64,000 nt of DNA. Origin: Occallatibacter riparius. Lineage in GTDB: Bacteria > Acidobacteriota > Terriglobia > Terriglobales > Acidobacteriaceae. The notes under the pieces were generated by a model. The model worked only from the letters and a program-made list of their open reading frames with translations, ran no database searches and was not told the origin of the DNA. Positions 15,617 to 23,279 of the stretch are shown here, in pieces. A program made the translations under genes and the position numbers. Positions within the stretch are counted from its first letter, which is position 1, and every line of letters starts with the position of its first letter. Location of the stretch: positions 434,001 to 498,000 of the forward strand of contig NZ_CP093313.1 of NCBI RefSeq assembly GCF_025264625.1. The letters are read 5' to 3'.

Positions 15617-16972
15617 ATGTTCGAAGGAATCAAAGGCGCCGTCAAGGATCTCATCGTCCGCATGGGGCAGGAGGAGCAGCCGCTCTCGCTGTTCTCTGAG
15701 GCCAAGGCCGCGGCGTTCTCTTTCGATACGGTCTCCGCCGGCTGGTATGCGCGCAACGGCTACTACGGCATATACTCCGCGCTCTCCGGAGGCCTGCCCG
15801 CCTGGTCCGGCGAGCCTGTCTCCACTGAGACGGCGATGGGTCTCAGCACCGTCTGGGCCTGCAACAAGGTCATCTCCGAGTCGATCGGCTTTCTCGCGCT
15901 CAACATGATGCGCCAGGTGGGACAGGAAAAGCAGCCCGCTGTCGGCCATCCCACCTACAACGCGATGAAGAATGCTCCCAGTCCGGAGATGACGTCGCAG
16001 AATTTCACTGAGCTGCTCAGCTCGCATTGCGTCCTGCAGGGTAACGGCTTTGCGAAAATCGTGCGGCGCTCCGGAACCGGCACGGCGATGGAGTTCTATC
16101 CCATCCAGCCGCAGATGGTGTTTCCCGATCGCGAAAAGACCGGCCAGAAGCGCCTGGTCTACGTAGTCAAGGAGAACAATCAGCCGGACCAGACCTACAC
16201 TGTCCAGCGCGACAAGCCGCAGGACATCCTGCACATCCGCGGCCTCGGCTGGGACGGTATGCGCGGTTACAGCGTCATCACCATGGCGCGGCAGTCGCTG
16301 GGTACCGCGATCGCGCAGGAACGCAACGTTGCCAACTTCTATGCGAAGGGCGGCCGAGTTCCATACGCGCTAAAGCATCCGTCGAAGTTCAAGGACGACA
16401 ATGATGCGGAGCGCTTCAGCGCTAACTGGCTCAAGGCCTATTCGGATCCGCACAAACCGCCAATTCTTGAGAGCGGCCTAGAGTATGTCAAGCTCGGCCT
16501 CACGGCGGCCGACTCGCAGCTCATCGAATCGCGCGAGTTCACCATTCCCGAAATCTGCCGCTGGTTCAGCGTGTTTCCCACCCTGGTGGGCGATCTCTCG
16601 CACGCTACGTTCAGCAATATCGAGTCTCTCGCCGAGCAGTTTGTACGCTTCACCCTCATGACCTGGCTCACTCGTTGGGAGCAGGAAATGTGGCGCTGCG
16701 TACTGACGCCCGAGGAGAAGGGGCAGGGCTACTTTTTCCGCCATGACTTAAGTGCCCTGCTCCGCGCCGACTTCCAAACGCGCATGGCCGGATATGCGCA
16801 GATGCTTCAGATGGGCAAGAACTCCATCAACGAAGTTCGCGCGATGGAAGGCGAAAACCCCATCGATGGCGGCGACGAGCACTACGTCCAGGTCAACCTT
16901 GCGCCCGTGCAGAACATGCAGGGCGCCAACGCGCCGGCCGTGCGCATCCGCGTCGGCAGCGACAAAAAGTAG
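15617..16972 (+). CDS. Phage portal protein (HK97 type)
   Basis: 451 residues, start one base after the terL stop codon. Has the usual landmarks of HK97-type portals: MGLSTVWACNKVISESIGFL (~residue 75), then PSPEMTSQNFTELLSSHCVLQGNGFA (~115, shown in part), HIRGLGWDGMRGYSVI (~205), and FPTLVGDLSHATFSNIE (~320). Forms the dodecameric channel at the capsid vertex through which DNA is packaged and ejected. Operon with protease and capsid. Confidence 0.93.
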   Translation: MFEGIKGAVKDLIVRMGQEEQPLSLFSEAKAAAFSFDTVSAGWYARNGYYGIYSALSGGLPAWSGEPVSTETAMGLSTVWACNKVISESIGFLALNMMRQVGQEKQPAVGHPTYNAMKNAPSPEMTSQNFTELLSSHCVLQGNGFAKIVRRSGTGTAMEFYPIQPQMVFPDREKTGQKRLVYVVKENNQPDQTYTVQRDKPQDILHIRGLGWDGMRGYSVITMARQSLGTAIAQERNVANFYAKGGRVPYALKHPSKFKDDNDAERFSANWLKAYSDPHKPPILESGLEYVKLGLTAADSQLIESREFTIPEICRWFSVFPTLVGDLSHATFSNIESLAEQFVRFTLMTWLTRWEQEMWRCVLTPEEKGQGYFFRHDLSALLRADFQTRMAGYAQMLQMGKNSINEVRAMEGENPIDGGDEHYVQVNLAPVQNMQGANAPAVRIRVGSDKK

Positions 16973-16984
16973 CGAGGAGTGAAC

Positions 16985-17986
16985 ATGAAGAACAAGCGCC
17001 GTGAAATGCGGTTGTCCATCAAGAGCGTGTCTGAGGACGGCACGTTTGAGGGGATGCTCTCGCCTTACAACAACGTCGACGACGGCGGGGATGTGGTCGA
17101 GCCCGGCGCGTTTACCAAGACGCTCCAGGAGAACGGCAGCACCGTGCCCATGCTCTGGCAGCACAAGGCGGATTGCCCGATCGGCGAGCTCGAGCTGAAG
17201 GATACCGCCGACGGCCTGGCCTGCAGCGGGAAGCTCTTGCTTGAGATCCCCGAAGCGAAGAAAGCCTATCTGCTGATGAAAGCGAAGATCGTCAAGGGGC
17301 TGTCCATCGGCTACGACGCCATCAAGGCGCAGGTTGTCGACGGCGTACGCCATCTCAAAGAGATCCGCCTCTGGGAAGGTTCCGTCGTCACGTTCCCCAT
17401 GAACACGCTCGCCGGCGTCACCGATGTGAAGGCGCAGCGCGAGGAGAAAGGCGACTTCAACGAAGAGCTGCACGAGCAGCAAATGCTTGATGCCTGGTAC
17501 CAGATTCCTTCTGCATTGCGTAGCGCGCTTTATAGTGCGGTGTGGCAATCGGGAGCCAAGCGCGCCGATATCATCGCCGCGAGTGAAACCGCGATCGATC
17601 AGTTCCGCGCCGCCTACATGGAATTCCTGCCGCAGTATCTCGACGTGATCGCGGAGCTCTACGGTATGGATACAAAGGCCTGGGCCGGCCGTCGTGAAAC
17701 CAAGGATGGCCGCAAGCTCTCCGCTGCCACCAAGGGCACGCTGAGCGAGTGCCATGGCCACATGAAATCCGCATTCGATATTTTGGCCGCACTGCTGGAC
17801 GACGAAGCCGGCGAGGACGTCGACGACGACTCCGAGGATGCCACTTCCAAATCCGCAGCCGCGCGCCAGCACAAGTCCAAGCCGGAAGACGGGGCCCCCG
17901 GCGACAGGTCCAAGTCGCTGGGGTCGCAGGAACTCCACTTGGCGGCCGACTCCCTCGAGGCTATGAGGGCGCTCCTGCGGGCGTAA
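16985..17986 (+). CDS. Prohead protease with C-terminal extension
   Basis: 333 residues from ATG 16985 (GAGGAG upstream; a GTG at 16979 is less likely). Residues ~1-155 are the HK97-type S78 serine protease: FEGMLSPYNNVDDGGDVVEP, MLWQHKADCPIGELE with the catalytic His, and KGLSIGYDA with the Ser. The remaining ~175 residues are helical, end in an acidic low-complexity stretch (DDEAGEDVDDDSED) and probably act as the scaffolding domain, since no separate scaffold gene exists. The protease matures the capsid before DNA packaging. Confidence 0.9.
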   Translation: MKNKRREMRLSIKSVSEDGTFEGMLSPYNNVDDGGDVVEPGAFTKTLQENGSTVPMLWQHKADCPIGELELKDTADGLACSGKLLLEIPEAKKAYLLMKAKIVKGLSIGYDAIKAQVVDGVRHLKEIRLWEGSVVTFPMNTLAGVTDVKAQREEKGDFNEELHEQQMLDAWYQIPSALRSALYSAVWQSGAKRADIIAASETAIDQFRAAYMEFLPQYLDVIAELYGMDTKAWAGRRETKDGRKLSAATKGTLSECHGHMKSAFDILAALLDDEAGEDVDDDSEDATSKSAAARQHKSKPEDGAPGDRSKSLGSQELHLAADSLEAMRALLRA

Positions 17987-18031
17987 TCGCAGGTTTCGGG
18001 GTCCCCGGCGACAGGTCTACGTCGCTGGGGT
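17891..18031 (+). repeat. Two copies of a 34-bp stem-loop repeat
   Basis: Copies at 17891-17924 and 17998-18031 share about 31 of 34 bases. Each can fold as CCCCGGCGAC / GTCGCTGGGG with a short loop. The first is inside the 3' end of the protease gene (encoding PGDRSKSLGS); the second lies in the gap before the capsid gene. Similar GC-rich hairpin repeats are remembered as dispersed elements in acidobacterial genomes. Confidence 0.8.
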
Positions 18032-18076
18032 GAAGGTTCACAACTCCACAACCCAATTCAATCAGGAGGTTCCCAC

Positions 18077-19447
18077 GTGGAACTGAAGGATCAGTTGTCC
18101 GCTCTGCAGACGGAGCTGAAGAGCTACGTCGAAAAGGCCGCCGAAGAGAAGAAGAATTTCGGCACGATGCTCACTGAAACCAAAGAGTCTGTCGAGAAGC
18201 TGCAGAAGCAGATCGACGCCGTCGATATCAAGCTTGCCGAGAAGCACCAGGCCGGCGCGCCTGAACTCTCGCTCGAGGAAGAGCTCAAGCAGAACGACGA
18301 CGTCGCCCGCATCATCAAGAACCGCTCTGGCCGTGTTTCGTTCACGGTCAAATCGAACCGCTTCTTCGATCGCAAAACCACCATCACCTCCGCCGCGGTG
18401 GGCGCTTCCACCTCCGGCGTGCTCACCATCGATCGCATCTCCGGAATCACGGCAGAAGCGCGCCAGGGCCTGCGCGTGCGCGATCTGTTCCTGGCGCGTC
18501 CCACCAGCCTGCAGCTCGTCGACTTCGTCAAGGTGACGTCGCCGCCGTCGTACACCATCAGCATGACCGGCGACACAACCAATGGAAGCAAGGCCATCGC
18601 CAACACTTCCATCAGCACTTCGGGCCTGAAGGTCGGTCAGCCGATCTCCGGCACGGGCATCGCGGCCGGATCTGTGATCGCCAGCATCACCGGCGCCAAC
18701 GCCATCACTGTTTCGAAGAATGCTACCGCCACCGCAACTGGCGTCGCACTCTCCGTCACGGCTGGCGCGGGCAGCGTGACGGCAGAAGGCAACGCCATCA
18801 ACGAGAGCGCCGTGACGTTCGCGTCTGCCTCGGAGAAGGTGAAGACGATCGCGGCCTTCATTCCCGCTACCAAGCAAATCCTCGACGACTTCGCGGAGCT
18901 GGCCGGCTACATCAACACGTCGCTGCCCTACTACGTGAACCTCGAAGAGGAGCTGCAGCTCCTGTCCGGCGATGGAACGGGCGAAAACCTGCACGGGTAC
19001 ATCCCCCAGGCGCAGGCCTATGACACCTCGCTCAACGTCGCCGGCGACAACAAGATCGACCAGCTCGGCCACGCCATCAGCCAGATCGCGCGGTCGAAGG
19101 AACTGACGCCCACCTTCATCGTCCTCAATGAGATGGATTGGTGGGCGATCCGCCTCACCAAGGACTCCTACGGCCGCTATATCCTCGGCGATCCGCAGAC
19201 CGCGGTGCGTCCGTCGATCTGGGGCCTCGACGTGGTTCCCACGACCTCGATCCCGCAGAATCAGTTCCTCGTCGGCACCGGTGCGCCGCCGGCAGCCGAG
19301 ATCCGCGACCGCATGGATATGCAGGTCGAGATCTCGACCGAGCACGCGGACTTCTTCCAGAAGAACCTGGTCGCGATCCGTGCGGAGAAGCGTGTCGCCA
19401 ACGTGGTGAAGCGCCCCAACGCCTTCGTGCAGGGCCAGTTCAGCTAA
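18077..19447 (+). CDS. Major capsid protein with inserted beta domain
   Basis: 456 residues from GTG 18077 with a strong AGGAGGT seven bases upstream. The N-terminal ~75 residues are a coiled-coil delta region (AALQ-type heptads, KESVEKLQKQIDAVDIKLAE), normally removed by the protease. HK97-fold landmarks follow: LRVRDLFLARPTSLQLVDFV, SEKVKTIAAFIPATKQILDD, YYVNLEEELQLLSGDGTGEN, and a C-terminal FFQKNLVAIRAEKRVANVV. Residues ~155-228 are an insertion (GLKVGQPISGTGIAAGSVIA then ITVSKNATATATG) that looks like a small beta-sandwich, probably exposed on the capsid surface. Confidence 0.93.
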   Translation: MELKDQLSALQTELKSYVEKAAEEKKNFGTMLTETKESVEKLQKQIDAVDIKLAEKHQAGAPELSLEEELKQNDDVARIIKNRSGRVSFTVKSNRFFDRKTTITSAAVGASTSGVLTIDRISGITAEARQGLRVRDLFLARPTSLQLVDFVKVTSPPSYTISMTGDTTNGSKAIANTSISTSGLKVGQPISGTGIAAGSVIASITGANAITVSKNATATATGVALSVTAGAGSVTAEGNAINESAVTFASASEKVKTIAAFIPATKQILDDFAELAGYINTSLPYYVNLEEELQLLSGDGTGENLHGYIPQAQAYDTSLNVAGDNKIDQLGHAISQIARSKELTPTFIVLNEMDWWAIRLTKDSYGRYILGDPQTAVRPSIWGLDVVPTTSIPQNQFLVGTGAPPAAEIRDRMDMQVEISTEHADFFQKNLVAIRAEKRVANVVKRPNAFVQGQFS

Positions 19448-19470
19448 ACCTCTTCAACCCCTCAAGAATG

Positions 19471-19493
19471 GCGGGGATCTCCGGGATCCCCGC
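19471..19493 (+). terminator. 9-bp GC hairpin after capsid gene
   Basis: Arms GCGGGGATC (19471-19479) and GATCCCCGC (19485-19493) with a 5-nt loop, 24 bases after the capsid stop. No U-tract follows, so it more likely tunes expression or protects the abundant capsid transcript than stops transcription completely. Confidence 0.5.
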
Positions 19494-19507
19494 ATGAGGT
19501 TGCACTC

Positions 19508-19609
19508 ATGCGCGAAGTTCAAACGCCGGCGCCTCGGAAGTTCGAAACCAAGGTCGTCGCTCCGTCTCAAGCGAAGCCGCAGCTGAAGCCCGAATCGGGC
19601 CTGAAATAA
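19508..19609 (+). CDS. 33-residue basic phage peptide
   Basis: Short ORF with GAGGTTG upstream of its ATG, between capsid and connector genes. The product is Pro/Lys-rich (PAPRKFETKVVAPSQAKPQ) and probably unstructured. Small genes at this position occur in many phages; reality is uncertain. Confidence 0.45.
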   Translation: MREVQTPAPRKFETKVVAPSQAKPQLKPESGLK

Positions 19610-19625
19610 CTGGAGCGCAGCGACC

Positions 19626-20297
19626 ATGAACTTTCCGTACGGCTATCCCTACGTCTCGCCTTACGATTCGAACTTCGACTCTTTCGGGACTCTGCGCCTC
19701 ACGCAGACCGAGGAGCCGCAGACTTTCGTCGAGCCGCTCAATCTGGGCGAGGTTAAAACCTATCTCAAGCTCGATGACACGTTCACCGACGATGACACGC
19801 AACTCGCCGTCCTGATCTCGGCCGCGCGCGAGCAGGCAGAGATCCTGCAGAACCGCGACCTGGTCCGCAAGCAGTGGGATGTCAGCTATGACTACTGGCC
19901 TGCGTATCGCATCGGCCTGCGCGCCCCCTGCGTTTCCGTCGACCTGGTGCAGTACACGGATCTCGCCGGCAACGTGACCACGATGAACGTCACTGCGGAT
20001 TACTTCGTTGACCTCAAGAAAGAACCCGCCGTCGTAACGCCGCCCTGGAACCGCTCCTGGCCCGCGTTTACGCCGGCGCCATCCTCGGCCATCCTGGTCC
20101 GCTTCACCTCCGGCTATGCGGCCAACGATCCGTTCTGGTCCGGGTCCGGAGCGCGCATCAAGATGGGCATGCTGATGTTGATCGGCTCCTGGTACGAAAA
20201 CCGCCTGCCCTTCACCCCGGGCGCTCGCGCTGACGCTGAGCTGCCCTTTGCCGTTACCTCCTGCCTCAGCTTCGGGCAGCTTTGGAGAACCAAATGA
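19626..20297 (+). CDS. Head-tail connector (gp6-like)
   Basis: 223 residues. Residues ~38-100 (LNLGEVKTYLKLDDTFTDDD, LISAAREQAEILQNR) match the Phage_gp6/phiE125 gp8-type connector family, which forms the ring below the portal. The C-terminus (ARIKMGMLMLIGSWYENRLP) is also typical. The next gene starts in an ATGA overlap. Confidence 0.9.
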   Translation: MNFPYGYPYVSPYDSNFDSFGTLRLTQTEEPQTFVEPLNLGEVKTYLKLDDTFTDDDTQLAVLISAAREQAEILQNRDLVRKQWDVSYDYWPAYRIGLRAPCVSVDLVQYTDLAGNVTTMNVTADYFVDLKKEPAVVTPPWNRSWPAFTPAPSSAILVRFTSGYAANDPFWSGSGARIKMGMLMLIGSWYENRLPFTPGARADAELPFAVTSCLSFGQLWRTK

Positions 20298-20680
20298 AGG
20301 GTGCCTTTGCAGATCCTCTCGTCATCAATCCCGGCGAGCTGCGCCACCGCATCGAGATCCAGGAGGTCAGCAGCACCGCCCAGGATCCGCGCGGCAAGTC
20401 CGTCAATCCGAAGATGTGGGACAAAGTGCTTTCCTGCTGGGCGAAGATCGAGGGCGCTGGGTCGCGCACATTCCGCATGTCGTTTTCGAATAACGCCCAG
20501 GTATCGCTCTCCACGGATGTGATCACCATCCGCTGGCCCGGCAGCAATGTCGTCCTCAAGCCAGGGCAGCGCGTTCAGTTCAATTCAAACCTGTTCAATA
20601 TCGACGCGGTCGACAACGTCCAGCATCGCAACCGCAAAGTTGTCCTGGCCTGCACCCAGATCAGCGCCGATTCCAACTAG
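20294..20680 (+). CDS. Phage head closure protein
   Basis: 128 residues from ATG 20294 (TTGGAG upstream; an earlier TTG is not needed). The sequence GELRHRIEIQEVSSTAQDPR near the N-terminus and VITIRWPGSNVVLKPGQRVQ near the middle are hallmarks of SPP1 gp16/HK97 gp7-like head closure proteins (small beta barrel). It seals the connector after packaging. Confidence 0.88.
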   Translation: MKGAFADPLVINPGELRHRIEIQEVSSTAQDPRGKSVNPKMWDKVLSCWAKIEGAGSRTFRMSFSNNAQVSLSTDVITIRWPGSNVVLKPGQRVQFNSNLFNIDAVDNVQHRNRKVVLACTQISADSN

Positions 20681-20698
20681 TGAGAGGGAGAGCGTCCG

Positions 20699-21094
20699 AT
20701 GGTAGATGCAGGTCTGGTAGCGCGGCTTGCCGCCGATGCAGCAGTGAAGGCGCTCTCAAAGGGGACGTGGCAGGTGGCCGCGCCGCCCATCTCTCCGGAT
20801 GTCGACCCATGCCTGAGCTATCGTTTCGTCGGCGGCTCGAATGAGATCACGTTTAACACCTCTGGCGTCTTCCGCCAGCGCATCGAGCTGACAGCACACT
20901 CCGCCGATGCCGGCAAGGCCGCCGATCTGCGCGACAAGGCGATCGCCGCCCTGCTCGACTGGACGGGCCGGTTGTCGGACGGCGTCTTCGTGCTCGAAGT
21001 CCTCTTGCTCAATCCTGGAACTGACTTCATCGGTGAAGATCGTGCATTTCACCGCATGTGTGAGTTCTATGTCCTCTACACCATGCCCAGCTAA
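20699..21094 (+). CDS. Tail terminator/completion protein (DUF3168)
   Basis: 131 residues. PPISPDVDPCLSYRFVGG and RIELTAHSADAGKAADLRDK, AIAALLDWTG, with a C-terminal CEFYVLYTM strand, match DUF3168 proteins, which cap the tail tube and join it to the head. RBS GAGGGAG upstream. Confidence 0.85.
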   Translation: MVDAGLVARLAADAAVKALSKGTWQVAAPPISPDVDPCLSYRFVGGSNEITFNTSGVFRQRIELTAHSADAGKAADLRDKAIAALLDWTGRLSDGVFVLEVLLLNPGTDFIGEDRAFHRMCEFYVLYTMPS

Positions 21095-21123
21095 GGCCGG
21101 TCCGCCGGCGAGGAGAAAAGCTT

Positions 21124-21561
21124 ATGGCTTACGCAGGTTCCAAGGCTCGTGCGGGCCGGAATATCATCGTCTCGGTCGGCGAGACGCCGACTGTGATCGG
21201 CGACGTTTTCGACTACGGAACGTTTGGTGGCGAATGGGCCACCACAAAGGTGACGCGACTGACGAGCTCGGCCGACGAGTTTATCAAGACCATCAAGGAT
21301 AACGGCAATCTGCAGCTCAAGCTGAACGCGGTGCCCAGCGATGCCGGTCAGATTGCGCTCGAAGCCGCCGAGGCGGATGCTGATCCCACCAAGATCACGG
21401 TGCAGTTCCCGGTGCTGGATGGACAGACAACCACCGGAAACAGCTTCGTGTTCTACGGCCTGGTGCTCGGCTTCAAGTATTCGGGCGATCCCAGCAAGCA
21501 GCTCCAGGTCGAAGTCAACATCAAGATCACCGGCGATGTGACCAAGACTCCGGGGGCCTAA
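21124..21561 (+). CDS. Major tail tube protein
   Basis: 145 residues with GAGGAG upstream. A compact beta-rich protein (NIIVSVGETPTVIGDVF, LKLNAVPSDAGQIALEAAEA, FVFYGLVLGFKYSG, QLQVEVNIKITGDV), as in short siphophage tail tube proteins. Its place between the tail terminator and the tail assembly chaperones supports this. Promoter-like TATACT just after its stop starts the first moron. Confidence 0.85.
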   Translation: MAYAGSKARAGRNIIVSVGETPTVIGDVFDYGTFGGEWATTKVTRLTSSADEFIKTIKDNGNLQLKLNAVPSDAGQIALEAAEADADPTKITVQFPVLDGQTTTGNSFVFYGLVLGFKYSGDPSKQLQVEVNIKITGDVTKTPGA

Positions 21562-21565
21562 AGCG

Positions 21566-21571
21566 TATACT
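21566..21571 (+). promoter_or_regulatory. -10-like box of moron 1
   Basis: TATACT in the 33-bp gap after the tail tube gene, 23 bases before the moron ATG. No clear -35 is visible. The same GTATACTGC string precedes the second moron at 22784, which supports a shared promoter. Confidence 0.5.
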
Positions 21572-21594
21572 GCGAGGCGCGGGGGAATTCAAAC

Positions 21595-21999
21595 ATGACC
21601 AAGCTTCGCAGGTATCTTTTCGTTGCAATGCTCGCCGTCCTGGCGCCTCTGGGCGCGATCGCGGCCGACGTTTGGCATGAGGGGTATATTGAATACCCTC
21701 ATACTCTCGCGGCGGCCGTGCACGGCGTGGTTCCGGAGGGCACGCGTATCACGCTTGACGACGGCACGGCGATCGAGCTTGCAACTCTCGATCCTGGCGA
21801 TGTGTTTCAGAAGCTCATCGCCTATTGGAGCAAAGAACGCACGGACTACCGCGCGGCACCGCCCAATGTGGATAAGTTCCTCTTCAAGGTGCGAACGGGC
21901 AAGCCGGCGGCGAATGGTGGCCGCTATGTCGAGATTCGCTATTCGGCAAACGACTGGTACGGCCGTTCCTGGAAAGGTGTAACGCACGCCATCAAGTGA
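21595..21999 (+). CDS. Secreted moron protein 1
   Basis: 134 residues with GGGGGA upstream. A Sec signal peptide (residues 1-23, LRRYLFVAMLAVLAPLGAIAA) is followed by a small soluble domain (DVWHEGYIEYPHTLAAAVHG, FLFKVRTGKPAANGGRYVEIRY). It interrupts the otherwise invariant tail tube/chaperone order and has its own promoter-like box and terminator, the structure of a moron expressed in the lysogen. Function unknown; it may alter the host envelope or phage sensitivity. Confidence 0.75.
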   Translation: MTKLRRYLFVAMLAVLAPLGAIAADVWHEGYIEYPHTLAAAVHGVVPEGTRITLDDGTAIELATLDPGDVFQKLIAYWSKERTDYRAAPPNVDKFLFKVRTGKPAANGGRYVEIRYSANDWYGRSWKGVTHAIK

Positions 22000-22032
22000 T
22001 GGCCGTCGCGGGGCCCTGACAATCTGTAAGAG

Positions 22033-22061
22033 AAAGCCGCCTTCGGGTGGCTTTTGTTTTT
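22033..22061 (+). terminator. Rho-independent terminator of moron 1
   Basis: AAGCCGCC/GGTGGCTT stem (one G-T pair) with TTCG loop, followed by TTGTTTTT. It ends the moron transcript just before the tail chaperone gene. Confidence 0.85.
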
Positions 22062-22069
22062 GGAGACGA

Positions 22070-22453
22070 ATGATGAAGAGAGCCAATGCGCCGACAAACA
22101 ATCCGGCCCTGCCCAGAACCCCGGTTGTCATTGCCGGCAAGACTTATGACCTTTGCTTCGACTTCGCTGCCCTAGGCCGGGCGGAGAACGAGATCAATGC
22201 CGAGCTGGCACGCGCCGGCATTGCGGAGCGCGTCAACCTGCTCTATGCGCTTCCCGTAGCGAATCTGCGCAATACGCAGCTCGTGTTTGCCGCCGCGGTT
22301 CGGACGTTCCATCCTGATCTGAGCTTCGCAGAGGCGCTTGCGCTGCTCACGTTTGACAACCTCTGGGATGTGGCCGAAAAGATCCGCGAGGCCTGGAAGA
22401 CGGCCGTTCCGGAGGCGGACAAAAAGCCGGTCCCTACCGCGCCCGGAAAGTAG
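22070..22453 (+). CDS. Tail assembly chaperone, G-type
   Basis: 127 residues, RBS TTGGAG. It has the small helical fold expected for gpG-like chaperones: TYDLCFDFAALGRAENEINA, VNLLYALPVANLRNTQLVFA, LSFAEALALLTFDNLWDVAE. The end reads EADKKPVPTAPGK. A run of five As in the KK codons (22420-22426) allows a -1 shift into the next frame, making a G-T fusion. Confidence 0.85.
   Translation: MMKRANAPTNNPALPRTPVVIAGKTYDLCFDFAALGRAENEINAELARAGIAERVNLLYALPVANLRNTQLVFAAAVRTFHPDLSFAEALALLTFDNLWDVAEKIREAWKTAVPEADKKPVPTAPGK
22420..22426 (+). promoter_or_regulatory. Candidate -1 frameshift site (CAAAAAG)
   Basis: In the zero frame this reads GAC AAA AAG. Slipping back one base gives AAA GCC GGT, and the -1 frame stays open to 22776. 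It is one A short of the strongest A-AAA-AAG heptamer, so efficiency is uncertain. Such sites are conserved in tail chaperone genes of long-tailed phages. Confidence 0.6.
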
Positions 22454-22776
22454 GCCGGGCGCCGAGCTGGCATGAATACCTGGCCTTTGCGCGCGTGCGC
22501 ATCGGCCTGTCTGAGGAAGAGTTCTTTGGGATCACGCCGCGCATGTATATCGCCCTTTGCGATGAGTGGAAACGGCAGGAGCGCGAAAAGAGGACAATGT
22601 GGGCGCAGTTGCGTACCGACATCATCAACTTCAGTATGAGGGGACCGGCGGACCCGGTCCGAGTCTCGGATATCCTGCCCGATCCGGACACGAAACCGCG
22701 GGCCCGTGGGCGCTGGCAGTCCAAAAAGCGGCTGGCAGAGGGTCTGATGGCGGTTTTTGAGCGCCTGGCCCGCTGA
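22423..22776 (+). CDS. Tail assembly chaperone T-extension (via -1 shift)
   Basis: The frame reads KAGPYRARKVGRAPSWHEYL, AFARVRIGLSEEEFFGITPR, MYIALCDEWKRQ and ends at 22776. The segment SWHEYLAFARVRIGLSEEEF lies upstream of the only start codon (GTG 22495), so independent initiation would cut a conserved-looking part. This supports synthesis as a fusion to the preceding protein. The T part normally binds the tape measure while tail tube subunits assemble. Confidence 0.75.
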   Translation, partial: KAGPYRARKVGRAPSWHEYLAFARVRIGLSEEEFFGITPRMYIALCDEWKRQEREKRTMWAQLRTDIINFSMRGPADPVRVSDILPDPDTKPRARGRWQSKKRLAEGLMAVFERLAR

Positions 22777-22783
22777 TCGGGTG

Positions 22784-22789
22784 TATACT
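22784..22789 (+). promoter_or_regulatory. -10-like box of moron 2, leaderless start
   Basis: TATACT ends seven bases before the ATG at 22797. Transcription would begin at or next to the start codon, giving a leaderless mRNA. No ribosome binding site is present, which agrees. No good -35 is seen. Confidence 0.5.
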
Positions 22790-22796
22790 GCGGCGC

Positions 22797-23216
22797 ATGA
22801 AACGCACGTGGATACTATGCAGCCTTCTGGGCCTCGTAGTCATCGGTTACGGAGTTGTGAGGTATGTCCATCACCGCCAATGGAGCCAGGCGCAGGCTGT
22901 GGCGCAGGTGGCCTTTCAGAAGGCGTGGCTACATAAGGATGATGACGATAGGGTATTTTCCCCGTACAAAAACGCACTTTTCGATGCCCGCGAGGCGGCC
23001 GAGGATATTCCTGCATGGGGCGAGACGGATCGGATAAGCGCGACGAAGTTTAGTTCTTGCGTTTCGATTCTCAACATCTACCGGAGCGATTCAAAGATCA
23101 TCGCGCTTCGGGTATCGGACAATCAACCTGCCGACGATGTGCGTGTCGAAGGGATGAAGATGGCAACCGAGCTCGATCGCTGCGTGGGGCGCTATCCGTT
23201 CCATCCCGGCGACTAG
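22797..23216 (+). CDS. Membrane-anchored moron protein 2
   Basis: 139 residues. A positively charged N-terminus and one hydrophobic span (residues ~5-24, WILCSLLGLVVIGYGVV) form a signal anchor; the rest is a soluble domain with two Cys residues (KFSSCVSILNIYRSD, ATELDRCVGRYPFH). Own -10 box and terminator. It sits between the chaperones and the gp10-like gene, where no such gene is normally found. Likely a prophage-expressed envelope protein; function unknown. Confidence 0.75.
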   Translation: MKRTWILCSLLGLVVIGYGVVRYVHHRQWSQAQAVAQVAFQKAWLHKDDDDRVFSPYKNALFDAREAAEDIPAWGETDRISATKFSSCVSILNIYRSDSKIIALRVSDNQPADDVRVEGMKMATELDRCVGRYPFHPGD

Positions 23217-23239
23217 TTTCGCCTTCCGTTTAATTCGTC

Positions 23240-23267
23240 AAAGCCGCCTTTCGGGGCGGCTTTCTTA
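23240..23267 (+). terminator. Rho-independent terminator of moron 2
   Basis: Stem AAAGCCGCC / GGCGGCTTT with a 6-nt loop, followed by CTTATT. Arms 23240-23248 and 23255-23263. Very similar to the terminator of moron 1. Confidence 0.88.
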
Positions 23268-23279
23268 TTGGAGTTCACA

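Noticed and set aside
14504-16234. 576-residue minus-strand ORF
   Set aside because: Antisense to terL and portal; composition is typical of GC-driven shadow frames.
22495-22776. Independent gene starting at GTG 22495
   Set aside because: The start falls inside conserved-looking sequence that continues upstream; frameshift fusion explains it better.
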